From an uncultured bacterium (GTDB lineage: Bacteria; Armatimonadota; UBA5829), in assembly GCA_938074205.1 (NCBI GenBank), contig CALJES010000007.1:1-64000 (forward strand): a stretch of 64,000 bases of DNA, in the 5' to 3' direction. Shown piece by piece: positions 43,974-51,786 of the stretch. The notes below the pieces were generated by a model that made no database searches, was not told where the DNA came from, and saw only the letters and a program-made list of their open reading frames with translations. The first letter of the stretch is position 1. Each line of letters starts with the position of its first letter. Both the position numbers and the translations under genes were made by a program.

Positions 43974-44791
43974 ACGGTCAGATCGTGCCTTTTTGCGAAG
44001 CGCGTGTGAGCATAGCAGATCGAGGACTACTGTATGGCGACGGAGTCTTTGAAACCATTAGGGTAGTTGGCAGAAAATGTATTCGGCTGGACAAACATCT
44101 TGCCAGGCTCGCCTCTGGCGCAGGCGTGCTCGGGATCGGCGATCTTCCGGATAACCGAACTCTGATTAACGCAATACTCTCCGTTATTGATGCGAATAAC
44201 CTTTCGGACGCGCGGGTTCGGCTGACAGTCACGCGCGGTGTGGCTTCCGGTGTGGGACTGCTTAGCGAGGTAAGAAGCGCGCCTACTGTAGCAATTACGG
44301 CGGTTGATCTTCCCCGAGACGAACCTAAGCCGGCACGCGTAGTGGTATCTCGTGTTGCTAGGCGTGATGAGCGAAGCCCGCTGTCATCCATAAAATCGCT
44401 CAATTATCTCCCTAACATCTTGGCCCTACAAGAGGCTCGTAGATTGGGAGCTGATGATGCGATTTTGTTGAACATGAAAGGCAGCGTAGCCGAAGCGACT
44501 GTGGGCAATTTGTTCCTAGTGATCGGTTCGAAGCTAATAACACCGTCGCTTGACCAAGGAGTTCTGCCAGGTACTGTTCGTCAAGCGGTGCTTGAGCTTG
44601 CGCCGAGATTGGGTCTGGAGGTTGTCGAGCGGCCGGTTGAGTGTGAAGAGCTAACACAGGCAGAAGAAGTCTTTTACACCAACGCAATCCAGCTAATAAG
44701 ATCTGTGTGCGAGGTCGACGGCGTCTTGGTCGGTTCCGGAGAGTGCCGGGTAGCAAGGGCATTGAGGAACGCTCTTGAAAGCTCTGGGTAG
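43949..44791 (+). CDS. pabC: Aminotransferase class IV, probable 4-amino-4-deoxychorismate lyase
   Basis: The 280-residue fold-type IV PLP enzyme has the catalytic Lys in SSIKSLNYLPN. GLLYGDGVFET near the N-terminus and EATVGNLFLV for cofactor binding are conserved. The fold is shared with branched-chain and D-amino acid aminotransferases. The overlap with pabB makes the PabC lyase role, release of 4-aminobenzoate and pyruvate, most likely. GTG at 43949 has GGAGG 7 bases upstream. The ATG at 43943 is too close to it. Overlap with pabB is 25 bases. Confidence 0.85.
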   Translation: MCGLFAYVNGQIVPFCEARVSIADRGLLYGDGVFETIRVVGRKCIRLDKHLARLASGAGVLGIGDLPDNRTLINAILSVIDANNLSDARVRLTVTRGVASGVGLLSEVRSAPTVAITAVDLPRDEPKPARVVVSRVARRDERSPLSSIKSLNYLPNILALQEARRLGADDAILLNMKGSVAEATVGNLFLVIGSKLITPSLDQGVLPGTVRQAVLELAPRLGLEVVERPVECEELTQAEEVFYTNAIQLIRSVCEVDGVLVGSGECRVARALRNALESSG

Positions 44792-45292
44792 GCAGTCTTC
44801 AGTACCTAGAAGTCTGAAATCCCTGCACAATTAACCGATAAGCATTCGCTAAGCAACAAAATCGGTTTATCAGGCTTGACAACCTGCTTGCCTGCGGTTA
44901 TACTCCGAATGCAGGTAAAAGTACGGATGCCCCGGGAGCGCATAGGATTTTCGGTTCCTAAGGTGTGTTGGCCACGGAGGGTCTCGGAACAAAGCACAAG
45001 CGGAGTTGCGTTCTCCGCTACGTGACGTAATGGAGGTTTCTGAGACCATAGACAAAAGATAAGCGACTGTACACCGCTCATCGCTACTTTGATTGCGGTG
45101 AGAAGCTTGCGAAATCCCTAAGACTGGCTTGCGCCCAGCGCTCAATCGTCTTCGATCGAGCGGGCGTCAGCATCAAACAGTTAAATGTGTTTGAGGATTT
45201 CCTAATGCTTGAGCCTGGACATATAACTGCCGACCAGAGGAAACAGGGGCTCAGCAGAGGTGAGATTGCAGTCGACGGAAAGGAGGAGAAGC
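44792..45292 (+). other. Long intergenic leader with promoter and stable stem-loops
   Basis: A near-consensus promoter (44876-44904) starts a leader of about 380 bases before the LuxR-type gene. It holds an arm GGTCTCGGAAC that pairs with GTTTCTGAGACC near 45050. Inside that arm is a perfect 7-bp hairpin AGCGGAG/CTCCGCT with a 7-base loop. A long hairpin lies at 45132-45166 (CGCCC and GCTCAATCG paired, 3-base bulge). No reading frame fits, and I found no known riboswitch, 6S or SRP RNA signature by eye. Confidence 0.5.
44876..44904 (+). promoter_or_regulatory. Sigma-70 promoter of the long leader
   Basis: TTGACA (44876-44881), a 17-base spacer and TATACT (44899-44904). Confidence 0.8.
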
Positions 45293-45553
45293 ATGGCTTT
45301 AGAACTAAAACGCACCACTCAGGAGAACCCAACCGTAAAGCTGACAAGGCGAGAGTTGGAAGTTCTCAATCTCATTTCCGAGGGCAAATCCTCCCGCGAA
45401 GTTGCGGCTGAGCTTGTTTGCAGCAAACGAACTGTGGACTTCCATCTAGCTAGAATCTATGAAAAGCTTAAAGTATCAAACAGGGTCCAAGCTATGCGCC
45501 GAGCAGCACTCCTCGGACTTGTAGACGTTGGGGTAATTTATCGGCATGATTAG
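45293..45553 (+). CDS. Small LuxR/GerE-type DNA-binding protein
   Basis: The 86-residue protein is almost only a LuxR-type HTH domain: LTRRELEVLNLISEGKSSREVA, then CSKRTVDFHLARIYEKLKVSNRVQAM. It has no receiver or sensor domain, like GerE. GGAGGAG lies just before the ATG at 45293, which excludes the upstream frame start (45260). Preceding it is a 380-base leader with its own promoter, so post-transcriptional control is possible. Confidence 0.82.
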   Translation: MALELKRTTQENPTVKLTRRELEVLNLISEGKSSREVAAELVCSKRTVDFHLARIYEKLKVSNRVQAMRRAALLGLVDVGVIYRHD

Positions 45554-45888
45554 GAGTGAGCTCTAGCTGAGCGCAGAATGACGGGCCACAACTCTACCCT
45601 TGTTGATCTGTCAACCGCAAGGGGGCGGGTGTGTCTCGACCTTTCCTATTTGTATTTTGCGCTGGAGCCTTGAACGGAGGCTCCTCTATCTCCCCGTCCG
45701 TGTCTCCGCATTATAATAGTAATTCTTGTACACTGAGCCTAACCTCTTAAGCGCGGTTGGGAGGCCAGCTCAGTAAAAATTCGAAGCTCCCAAGATCCAG
45801 TCCGAACACGATGTCCGCAGTAGGTAAACAGCCAGTCTTGGTCTAAGTAATCAGTCGGTCATTAATTGCATTGCTGAGGAGGCGTTCT
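45554..45888. other. Intergenic stretch with hairpins and a -10 box
   Basis: It contains a hairpin (45597-45623) and a 7-bp stem (45664-45670 with 45678-45684) without a T-run, so terminator activity is doubtful. A perfect TATAAT (45712-45717, plus strand, poor -35) could start the next gene. No coding frame is supported. Confidence 0.4.
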
Positions 45889-47139
45889 GTGAGGGTTTCG
45901 AGTGAGGACCGGTCGATACTTCGCTCTCTGGCGGAGCAGGTCGCTGAGATAGCAGCTCTTCCCATCCACAAGGAAACGGCTGCTGAGTGGCGTCGGCTTA
46001 ACACCCTCAAAAAAGGCCGGCCTATGGTCTGGATTAACGAAATTCCCTGGCACGAAATGAATTACAACGATGAGCTCACACTGCGCTCTCGGGACGAGTT
46101 CTGTCGATCTGTTGAGTGGCAGCTCAGAACAACCATTTACCAGTGGAAGCACATGCGGGCAGATATGATAGTGGAGCCTGTATTTTACTGCAATCTGGTG
46201 ATCCACGACAGCGGATTCGGCATTCATGAAGAAGGTCGACTTATTCCTCAGTCCGAGGCAGGTGGAATCTGTGCACATGGGTACCGGCCACAGATCGCCT
46301 CTGAGAAGGACATCGAGAAGATCAAGGATCCGGTTATCGTGCATGATGTTGAGGCAACAGAACAAAATTACCATACACTCAACGAGATTTTCGGCGACAT
46401 ACTGCCGGTAGTAAAACGTGGCATTGTGCACCACTGGTTTGCGCCATGGGATGAGCTGATAAAGTGGTACGGAGTAGAGCAGGCTCTGCTGGACATGGTT
46501 GAGCGCCCGCAACTTGTGCATATGGCAATTGAGCGCACGGTAAATGCGTATCTTGCGCGACTGAGGCAGTGGGAAGAGTTGAACCTGCTGTCATACAGCG
46601 AGGGTAATCACAGAGTCGGTTCAGGTGGACTGGGTTATACTGACGAGTTGCCCGGGCCCAACTTCGATCCGAATCACGTCAGGCCAATCGACCAGTGGGG
46701 ATGCGCAACCGCGCAGATATTTGCCACCGTGTCCCCTGAGATGCATGAGGAGTTTGGACTTCAGTATGAAAGGCGATGGCTCTCCAGATTCGGTGTGACC
46801 TACTATGGCTGCTGCGAGCCTCTGCACGATAAGCTAGACATTTTAACCTCGATTCCCAACTTGCGTAAGGTTTCTATGAGTCCATGGGCGGATGTCGAAA
46901 AGGCTGTGCCCAAAGTGGCAGGGCGATGGGTCTTCTCACACAAGCCGAGCCCGGCGATTTTTGCTACTGACGTATATAACCCCGAGCAGGCGCGGAAAAA
47001 CCTTGAAAGCGTACTTCAACGCACGAACGGTTGCGTCGTTGAGGTGATAATGAAGGACATCTCAACCGTGAGATGGGAACCCCAGCGTTTGTGGCAATGG
47101 GCAGAAATGGCCATGGATGTAGTGGCAAAATATGCCTAA
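45889..47139 (+). CDS. URO-D-superfamily-like protein of unknown function
   Basis: The 416-residue cytoplasmic protein resembles the uroporphyrinogen decarboxylase / cobalamin-independent methionine synthase type TIM barrel. Visible segments are VEQALLDMVERPQLVHMAIER, GVTYYGCCEPLHDKLDILTSIPNLRKVSMSPWAD and VFSHKPSPA. The YGCCEP segment could supply thiol ligands for zinc, as in methyltransferases of this fold; this is inference. GTG at 45889 has GAGGAGG 6 bases upstream; the open frame to 45871 begins with the ribosome site itself. Its stop overlaps the convergent neighbour's stop by four bases. Confidence 0.68.
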   Translation: MRVSSEDRSILRSLAEQVAEIAALPIHKETAAEWRRLNTLKKGRPMVWINEIPWHEMNYNDELTLRSRDEFCRSVEWQLRTTIYQWKHMRADMIVEPVFYCNLVIHDSGFGIHEEGRLIPQSEAGGICAHGYRPQIASEKDIEKIKDPVIVHDVEATEQNYHTLNEIFGDILPVVKRGIVHHWFAPWDELIKWYGVEQALLDMVERPQLVHMAIERTVNAYLARLRQWEELNLLSYSEGNHRVGSGGLGYTDELPGPNFDPNHVRPIDQWGCATAQIFATVSPEMHEEFGLQYERRWLSRFGVTYYGCCEPLHDKLDILTSIPNLRKVSMSPWADVEKAVPKVAGRWVFSHKPSPAIFATDVYNPEQARKNLESVLQRTNGCVVEVIMKDISTVRWEPQRLWQWAEMAMDVVAKYA

Positions 47140-48239
47140 CGCGTGCTGTTTACCGAAAATGTCCAAGGCTTTCCGCCAGTGCCCACTGTTCCCCCGAGGA
47201 ACTCGCCATTTTCATTCTCAGCCGTGATTTGTATCTCGTAGGTGCTACCAGGCGTCAGGATACTAGTTGGCACCTCCGCGGAGGTCTTGGCGGTATAGGT
47301 CTGGAACACGCTCTTCGAAGTTCCCTTCTTGCGGATGACGACCTTGTACTTCGCTGCCTCATCGCAAGGCGTCCACGCAAGAAAGATGAACCCGCTTGCG
47401 CTTGCGGCTACTGAAGAACCCGGTCTCGGCTTAATAGGCGAGATTACCTTCCCCAGCCTGATCTCCGAGACTACAAAGACGCCACCGCCCTTAGCCTCAA
47501 CAGGCGATGACGCGCGATTGAAGTAGCCCGGATTGTCTCCGGTGTATACGTAGGCCAGATAGACTCCGTCTGGCAAACCTTCTATCTTGTAATCTCCATT
47601 AGGATCAGTTTTAGCAACTGCATTCTTGATAACCCTAAACTGCGGATCGACAGCTCGAACAAGGATTCCGCCGACGCCTTTGCCGTTATAAGTTACCACT
47701 CCCTGCAGGGTGTTAAAGAGCGCCGATTCTTTTTTTGGTGGCGCCGTGTTTATCATCGCAACCGGCATTTCTATACATTCGTAGTTGAATCCGAGCGCTT
47801 TGGCTACGAAAGACAATGGCACCATCAGCTTGCCGTCGCGTAGATAGGTGTTTATTGGGAGCTGGACAGAAAGCGAGTTGACCATAGCGGTCCCTTCGCC
47901 TTTAGCAAACGACAACGTAACGCCGTTTCCCTTGAATACAAAACGATCAGGAGTGGGTGATTCGACGGTTCCCCAACCGAGCTTCTCCAAATCTCTGATC
48001 CAGACCATCACGTGCATGCCTCTTTGCAGTTGGGCCGATTCAATCTCCACTGGTTTCCCATCGACAATAATCAGCACGCGTGATCCAGGGGAGTCAAAAG
48101 GCTTAACCGTTACAGTGGCGCTTGTCTGCGCACAAGCAGCGTTTGGAAGCCACAGGGATTCGAAAGCCGACAGCAAGAAAAGACAGAAGGCTTGCAGCAG
48201 TGCTGCCAAGAGGTTATTCCGAAACCGTTCGTGCATCAT
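47136..48239 (-). CDS. Exported protein with copper amine oxidase-type stalk, carboxypeptidase-regulatory and Fn3-like domains
   Basis: The 367-residue protein has a signal peptide (MMHERF, hydrophobic to about residue 35). A copper amine oxidase N-like domain includes VNSLSVQLPINTYLRDGKLMVPL (about 130-165). A carboxypeptidase regulatory-like Ig module (GVVTYNGKGVGGILV, about 190-260) and a fibronectin III-like module (about 275-360) follow. No enzyme domain is present, so it is likely a cell-envelope binding or structural protein. It overlaps the end of the anti-sigma gene. The start at 48239 gives the best signal peptide; an upstream ATG at 48275 is possible. Confidence 0.75.
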   Translation of the reverse strand: MMHERFRNNLLAALLQAFCLFLLSAFESLWLPNAACAQTSATVTVKPFDSPGSRVLIIVDGKPVEIESAQLQRGMHVMVWIRDLEKLGWGTVESPTPDRFVFKGNGVTLSFAKGEGTAMVNSLSVQLPINTYLRDGKLMVPLSFVAKALGFNYECIEMPVAMINTAPPKKESALFNTLQGVVTYNGKGVGGILVRAVDPQFRVIKNAVAKTDPNGDYKIEGLPDGVYLAYVYTGDNPGYFNRASSPVEAKGGGVFVVSEIRLGKVISPIKPRPGSSVAASASGFIFLAWTPCDEAAKYKVVIRKKGTSKSVFQTYTAKTSAEVPTSILTPGSTYEIQITAENENGEFLGGTVGTGGKPWTFSVNSTR

Positions 48240-48918
48240 TGGGTGCAACAGGTTCGGGAAGTGTCGGTAAGTCATTGGGTGACGAGGTCTCGCCGGTTTG
48301 GGATTCGTCTACGACTGCAGGCGGTTCCACTGCCACCTTCCGCTGCGGTTTTGTTCTGCGAGCCGTTGTCGCGAAGTTAGCAAGTTGTCGAGCCACATCC
48401 GGCACAGTCTCTTGCGAAGTCACGCGCGGTTGTTCGGGCGCAGTGGTACCCCCGGTCGGCACTTGGGCTTGCGTGGCCGAACTGCTTTCAGTGGGCTGAG
48501 ATTGCGTCCTGGACCTGTGCTCTCTGATCTTCACTACTACAGCCGGCGGTTTCCTACTTGCGTAATTTGTTGTAGATACCTGAGGTTTGGACGAGTTGTA
48601 TGCCACGATGCCGGCTACAACTGCTCCCATTGCCAGAACTAGCCCTGCGGCGAAAGCATATCCCCAACGTGAGCTCTCGCCAGCCAATTCGGTGCTTCTG
48701 ATAGCTCCCTTCACAGCCCAGGTTAGCTGCATGCGCTCTTCATCTGCTAGAGTTGGAGCCTCGTTAGGCACAGCCGCCAGCACTGCCCCTCTGCTTTCCA
48801 GGTCGCGCCGGCACGTCGGGCAGTCCTGGACGTGCAGTCTGACACCTTTCATTTCTTCCGCACTCAGGTCCCCGTACAGATAAGCTCCCATCAGCTCTTG
48901 AACTTCTTTACATCTCAT
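48214..48918 (-). CDS. Anti-sigma factor with zinc-finger (zf-HC2) domain
   Basis: In this 234-residue membrane protein, the N-terminal Cys3, His29, Cys33 and Cys36 form the H-x3-C-x2-C zinc site of ZAS anti-sigma factors. A single membrane helix (about 80-102) follows, then a Ser/Thr/Pro-rich, probably periplasmic tail. It directly follows the ECF sigma gene and very probably controls it. The ATG at 48918 is chosen over a TTG at 48954 because it starts at the zinc domain. Confidence 0.88.
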   Translation of the reverse strand: MRCKEVQELMGAYLYGDLSAEEMKGVRLHVQDCPTCRRDLESRGAVLAAVPNEAPTLADEERMQLTWAVKGAIRSTELAGESSRWGYAFAAGLVLAMGAVVAGIVAYNSSKPQVSTTNYASRKPPAVVVKIREHRSRTQSQPTESSSATQAQVPTGGTTAPEQPRVTSQETVPDVARQLANFATTARRTKPQRKVAVEPPAVVDESQTGETSSPNDLPTLPEPVAPNDARTVSE

Positions 48919-48988
48919 ATCGGCAACCCCGCTTACCGATGCGCACCTAATCAAAAGGCTGCAACTGTGTTAGAGATAACCACTCCTT

Positions 48989-49588
48989 CTAAGAACTCCT
49001 TAACCTACTTTCCACGTCATCTCGACCGCTGTCAAGCAATCCTGCCAGTCGGTCACGCAAGTTGGCAGTGGCGCGCGATAGATGCGCCTTCACTGCTCCG
49101 GTCGAGCATCCCATTGCTTGGGCTATTTCATTGATAGACAGTAGGTTATAATGGCGAAGCATGAAAACTATCCTTTGACGCTCAGGCAACGCTTGGACTG
49201 CGCGCTTGATCGTTCGGGCTAGCTCACTCTGGTGAGCCCGCGTTTCCGGATCATCGGTGTCAGGACCCTGCAGCCTCTCCCAATCTTCATCCGACAGCTC
49301 AACCTTTCTATTTTTCTCACGACGCCTGCGGTCTATGCAATGGTTGAGACAAACTCTATATAACCACGCGTTCAAATTGTCCGACGGCGGAAACTTGGGC
49401 AGCGCCTTGTGAAGCTTTATGAACACCTCTTGAACGGCGTCCTTGGCCTCTTCGCGGTCTTGGAGTACTCCCCAAGCGAGCGCGTAGACCTTGTTCATAT
49501 GAGACGCCATCAGGCGGTCGAAAGCTTCCCCTTCACCTTCCTGGAAACGCTTTATAAGGACCTCATCTTCGGGTATCGCAGCCGCCAT
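48989..49588 (-). CDS. ECF RNA polymerase sigma factor
   Basis: The 199-residue protein has region 2 (about 20-85, with DAVQEVFIKLHKAL and NLNAWLYRVCLNHCIDRRRR) and region 4 (about 130-185, with LPERQRIVFMLRHYNLLSINEIAQAMGCSTGAVKAHLSRA). Regions 1 and 3 are absent, as in all ECF factors. It heads a three-gene run with the zinc anti-sigma factor and the secreted stalk protein, which may be a regulon member. The ATG at 49588 is preferred over a TTG at 49639. Confidence 0.93.
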   Translation of the reverse strand: MAAAIPEDEVLIKRFQEGEGEAFDRLMASHMNKVYALAWGVLQDREEAKDAVQEVFIKLHKALPKFPPSDNLNAWLYRVCLNHCIDRRRREKNRKVELSDEDWERLQGPDTDDPETRAHQSELARTIKRAVQALPERQRIVFMLRHYNLLSINEIAQAMGCSTGAVKAHLSRATANLRDRLAGLLDSGRDDVESRLRSS

Positions 49589-49708
49589 AAGGGGCTTATC
49601 TCCCTTTCGGTCCTCCGTACTTGTACAAACGGAGAACAACCGTATTTAGTTTACCACCTGGAAGAAAAAACAAGTCAAAAATGGTTTGCCCTTATCAGGA
49701 GCTCACCT

Positions 49709-50773
49709 CTACTCAGCTTCGGGGTAACTGCCTAGGATCCGAACGAACAGCGCAATTGCTCTGAGTTTGTTAAGTGCTATCTTCACGTGCTCGTCTTCTT
49801 CATGTCCCTGGAAGTCAATGAAGAACACGTATTCCCACGGCATTTGCTTTGTCGGTCTCGACTCGATCATAGTGAGGTTGATATTAGCTTCATCAAATAC
49901 CCGCAGAGCGTGATACAGCGAACCAGCCTTGTGGGGAACTGAGAAAACTATTGACGTCTTGTCAGTTCCGCTAGGTTCAGGCTTGGAATAGCCGATGACC
50001 AGAAAACGCGTCTTGTTGTGAGGGTTATCTTCGATTCCCTCAGCTAAGATGTTTAACCCATACTCCTTTGCCGCAAGACTAGATGCTACCGCCGCGCTAG
50101 TAGGATAACCCTCACACATCTTGGCAGCTTTGGCGGTCGAAGAAACCTCAAGAATCTCCACACCGGGCAAATGTGTAGCCAACCAGTTCCGACACTGTGC
50201 TATCGCCTGCGCGATAGAGTAGACTCTCTTTATTTGGGTTATATCCGTCCCTGCCGAAAGCAAGTTGTGTGATATAGGCGCGTATATCTCTGCGCATATG
50301 CGCAAATCCGAAAGCAGAAACATGTCCAACGTGTGACTGACCACACCCTCGGTTGAGTTTTCTACAGGCACTACGCCATAGTTTGCTTCGTTATGTTCAA
50401 CTGCGCTGAAGACGTCCGGAATGGTGTTTACCGGCAGAAATTCAGTGGACTCACCGAACTTCAGAATAGAGGCAATGTGGCTGTAGCTTCCTGCAGGACC
50501 CAGATAGGCTACAGTGATAGGCTTCTCAAGAGCTCTGCACGCCGAGATGATCTCGCGATATATTGCTCCCAGGCTCCCATCGCTCAAAGGTCCCCGGTTC
50601 TTCTTGAGGACCCCCGCCATAACCTGCTTCTCGCGCTCCGGTGCAAATATGCTCCTTTCGTTCTTGCCTTTAATTTTTCCGATCTCAAGAGCACACTTGG
50701 CACGCTCGTTTATTAGGCGAACCAGCTCTTCATCTATCTCGTCGATTTTCTTACGTAGATCCGATATGTCCAC
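49709..50773 (-). CDS. pheA: Bifunctional chorismate mutase / prephenate dehydratase
   Basis: PheA makes phenylpyruvate from chorismate. The 354-residue protein has a chorismate mutase domain (about 1-85: MDISDLRKKIDEIDEELVRLINERA), a prephenate dehydratase domain (about 90-265: VAYLGPAGSYSH, VVPVENSTEGVV, NKTRFLVIG with the catalytic Thr) and a C-terminal ACT domain (about 275-350: ESRPTKQMPWEYVFFIDF) for phenylalanine feedback. The start is likely the GTG at 50773, with GAGGTGA 8 bases upstream; an upstream GTG at 50806 is in frame. Confidence 0.94.
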   Translation of the reverse strand: MDISDLRKKIDEIDEELVRLINERAKCALEIGKIKGKNERSIFAPEREKQVMAGVLKKNRGPLSDGSLGAIYREIISACRALEKPITVAYLGPAGSYSHIASILKFGESTEFLPVNTIPDVFSAVEHNEANYGVVPVENSTEGVVSHTLDMFLLSDLRICAEIYAPISHNLLSAGTDITQIKRVYSIAQAIAQCRNWLATHLPGVEILEVSSTAKAAKMCEGYPTSAAVASSLAAKEYGLNILAEGIEDNPHNKTRFLVIGYSKPEPSGTDKTSIVFSVPHKAGSLYHALRVFDEANINLTMIESRPTKQMPWEYVFFIDFQGHEEDEHVKIALNKLRAIALFVRILGSYPEAE

Positions 50774-50846
50774 GTGGTCCGTCACCTCAAAAACTACACT
50801 CAGCACTCCAGGGTTGTTAAGAATCTCTTATGTGTGCCGAGGTGCT

Positions 50847-51725
50847 TTACCTTCTGCGAAGCGACCAATAGATTCTGCCCGCGGCTTTCCTCGCCAGGGT
50901 CGGCAAGACTCGGAGCTTGTCTGGCGTAGACAAATTTTTCCAGAGATCAAGCATTAGCTCGGTTAGAAGCCGATTATCTCTCAGGTGGTCGACTGCGTAA
51001 TTTGCGTTATATCTATGAAGTCTGTATTTCGCGTAAACCTTTGGCAGGTGGATAATCGGCCATCGAGATCTTATTTTGAGCCACGCGTCGTAGTCGTCGC
51101 AGGATGAATAGCGAGTGTCGAACAGCCCTATATCAAGCATCGCTTGCCGCCTAACCAACGCGGCACTGACGGTTATCACACAATTTCGGTGAGACATAAG
51201 CCAAGCCAAACTAGGTCGTTCCGGTATCTTGGACTGATCGAAGTAGAGCTTATTAGCGTCCACTTTGGAAAACACATCGGTCTTGGAATTCGGCTCGCTT
51301 TGTAAGAAGATTTCCACGTCGCAGAAGGTCATCGCGGCGTCGTGGTTGGCTTTCATTACATCGATTTGAGCTTCCAGCTTTTCGGGCAGCCAGATATCGT
51401 CGTGGTCCAAGAACGCTATTAGCTCTCCCTCCGCCGCCTGGATGCCGACGTTTCGAGCCTCCGCGTGACCCAGGTTCGCAGCGTTGCGCAAAATGCGAGT
51501 GGGCGGCAGCGAACGTGCCGATTCTACGACAGGTGTTATGTCGATCGGTGAGTTGTCGTCCACAATTATCAGCTCGGTGCGACCGTAGGTCTGCCCCGCC
51601 ACAGATTCCAAGGCCTCGAGCAGATAGCTTGCGTGGTCCTGGGTGTGACAGAATACGGGGCAAACTATAGATATTAGCGGTAGATCAGGATCCACGAGGT
51701 TGCTTTTGATAGACCTCATCTCCAA
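50847..51725 (-). CDS. Glycosyltransferase family 2
   Basis: The 292-residue GT-A enzyme has ISIVCPVFCH at the N-terminus, LIIVDDNSPID for the nucleotide sugar, and the metal-binding DHDD in FLDHDDIW. The C-terminal Lys/Arg-rich end (KAAGRIYWSLRRR) may contact the membrane. The donor and acceptor are unknown. It lies between pheA and ftsH on the same strand without obvious functional links. A second ATG two codons downstream is equally possible. Confidence 0.88.
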   Translation of the reverse strand: MEMRSIKSNLVDPDLPLISIVCPVFCHTQDHASYLLEALESVAGQTYGRTELIIVDDNSPIDITPVVESARSLPPTRILRNAANLGHAEARNVGIQAAEGELIAFLDHDDIWLPEKLEAQIDVMKANHDAAMTFCDVEIFLQSEPNSKTDVFSKVDANKLYFDQSKIPERPSLAWLMSHRNCVITVSAALVRRQAMLDIGLFDTRYSSCDDYDAWLKIRSRWPIIHLPKVYAKYRLHRYNANYAVDHLRDNRLLTELMLDLWKNLSTPDKLRVLPTLARKAAGRIYWSLRRR

Positions 51726-51786
51726 AAAAGCGGAGCATCGTAGCTCTGCGTGTGTCCGAGAGCGTGCTGGATTACAGGTTACCCTT

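Noticed and set aside
45003-45023. tRNA-like anticodon arm (7-bp stem, 7-base loop)
   Set aside because: There is no acceptor stem, T-arm or D-arm around it.
44986-45052. 6S RNA or guanidine (ykkC) riboswitch
   Set aside because: The closed structure is about 66 bases, too short for 6S RNA. Only the fragment ACGGAGGG recalls ykkC and the other conserved blocks are missing.
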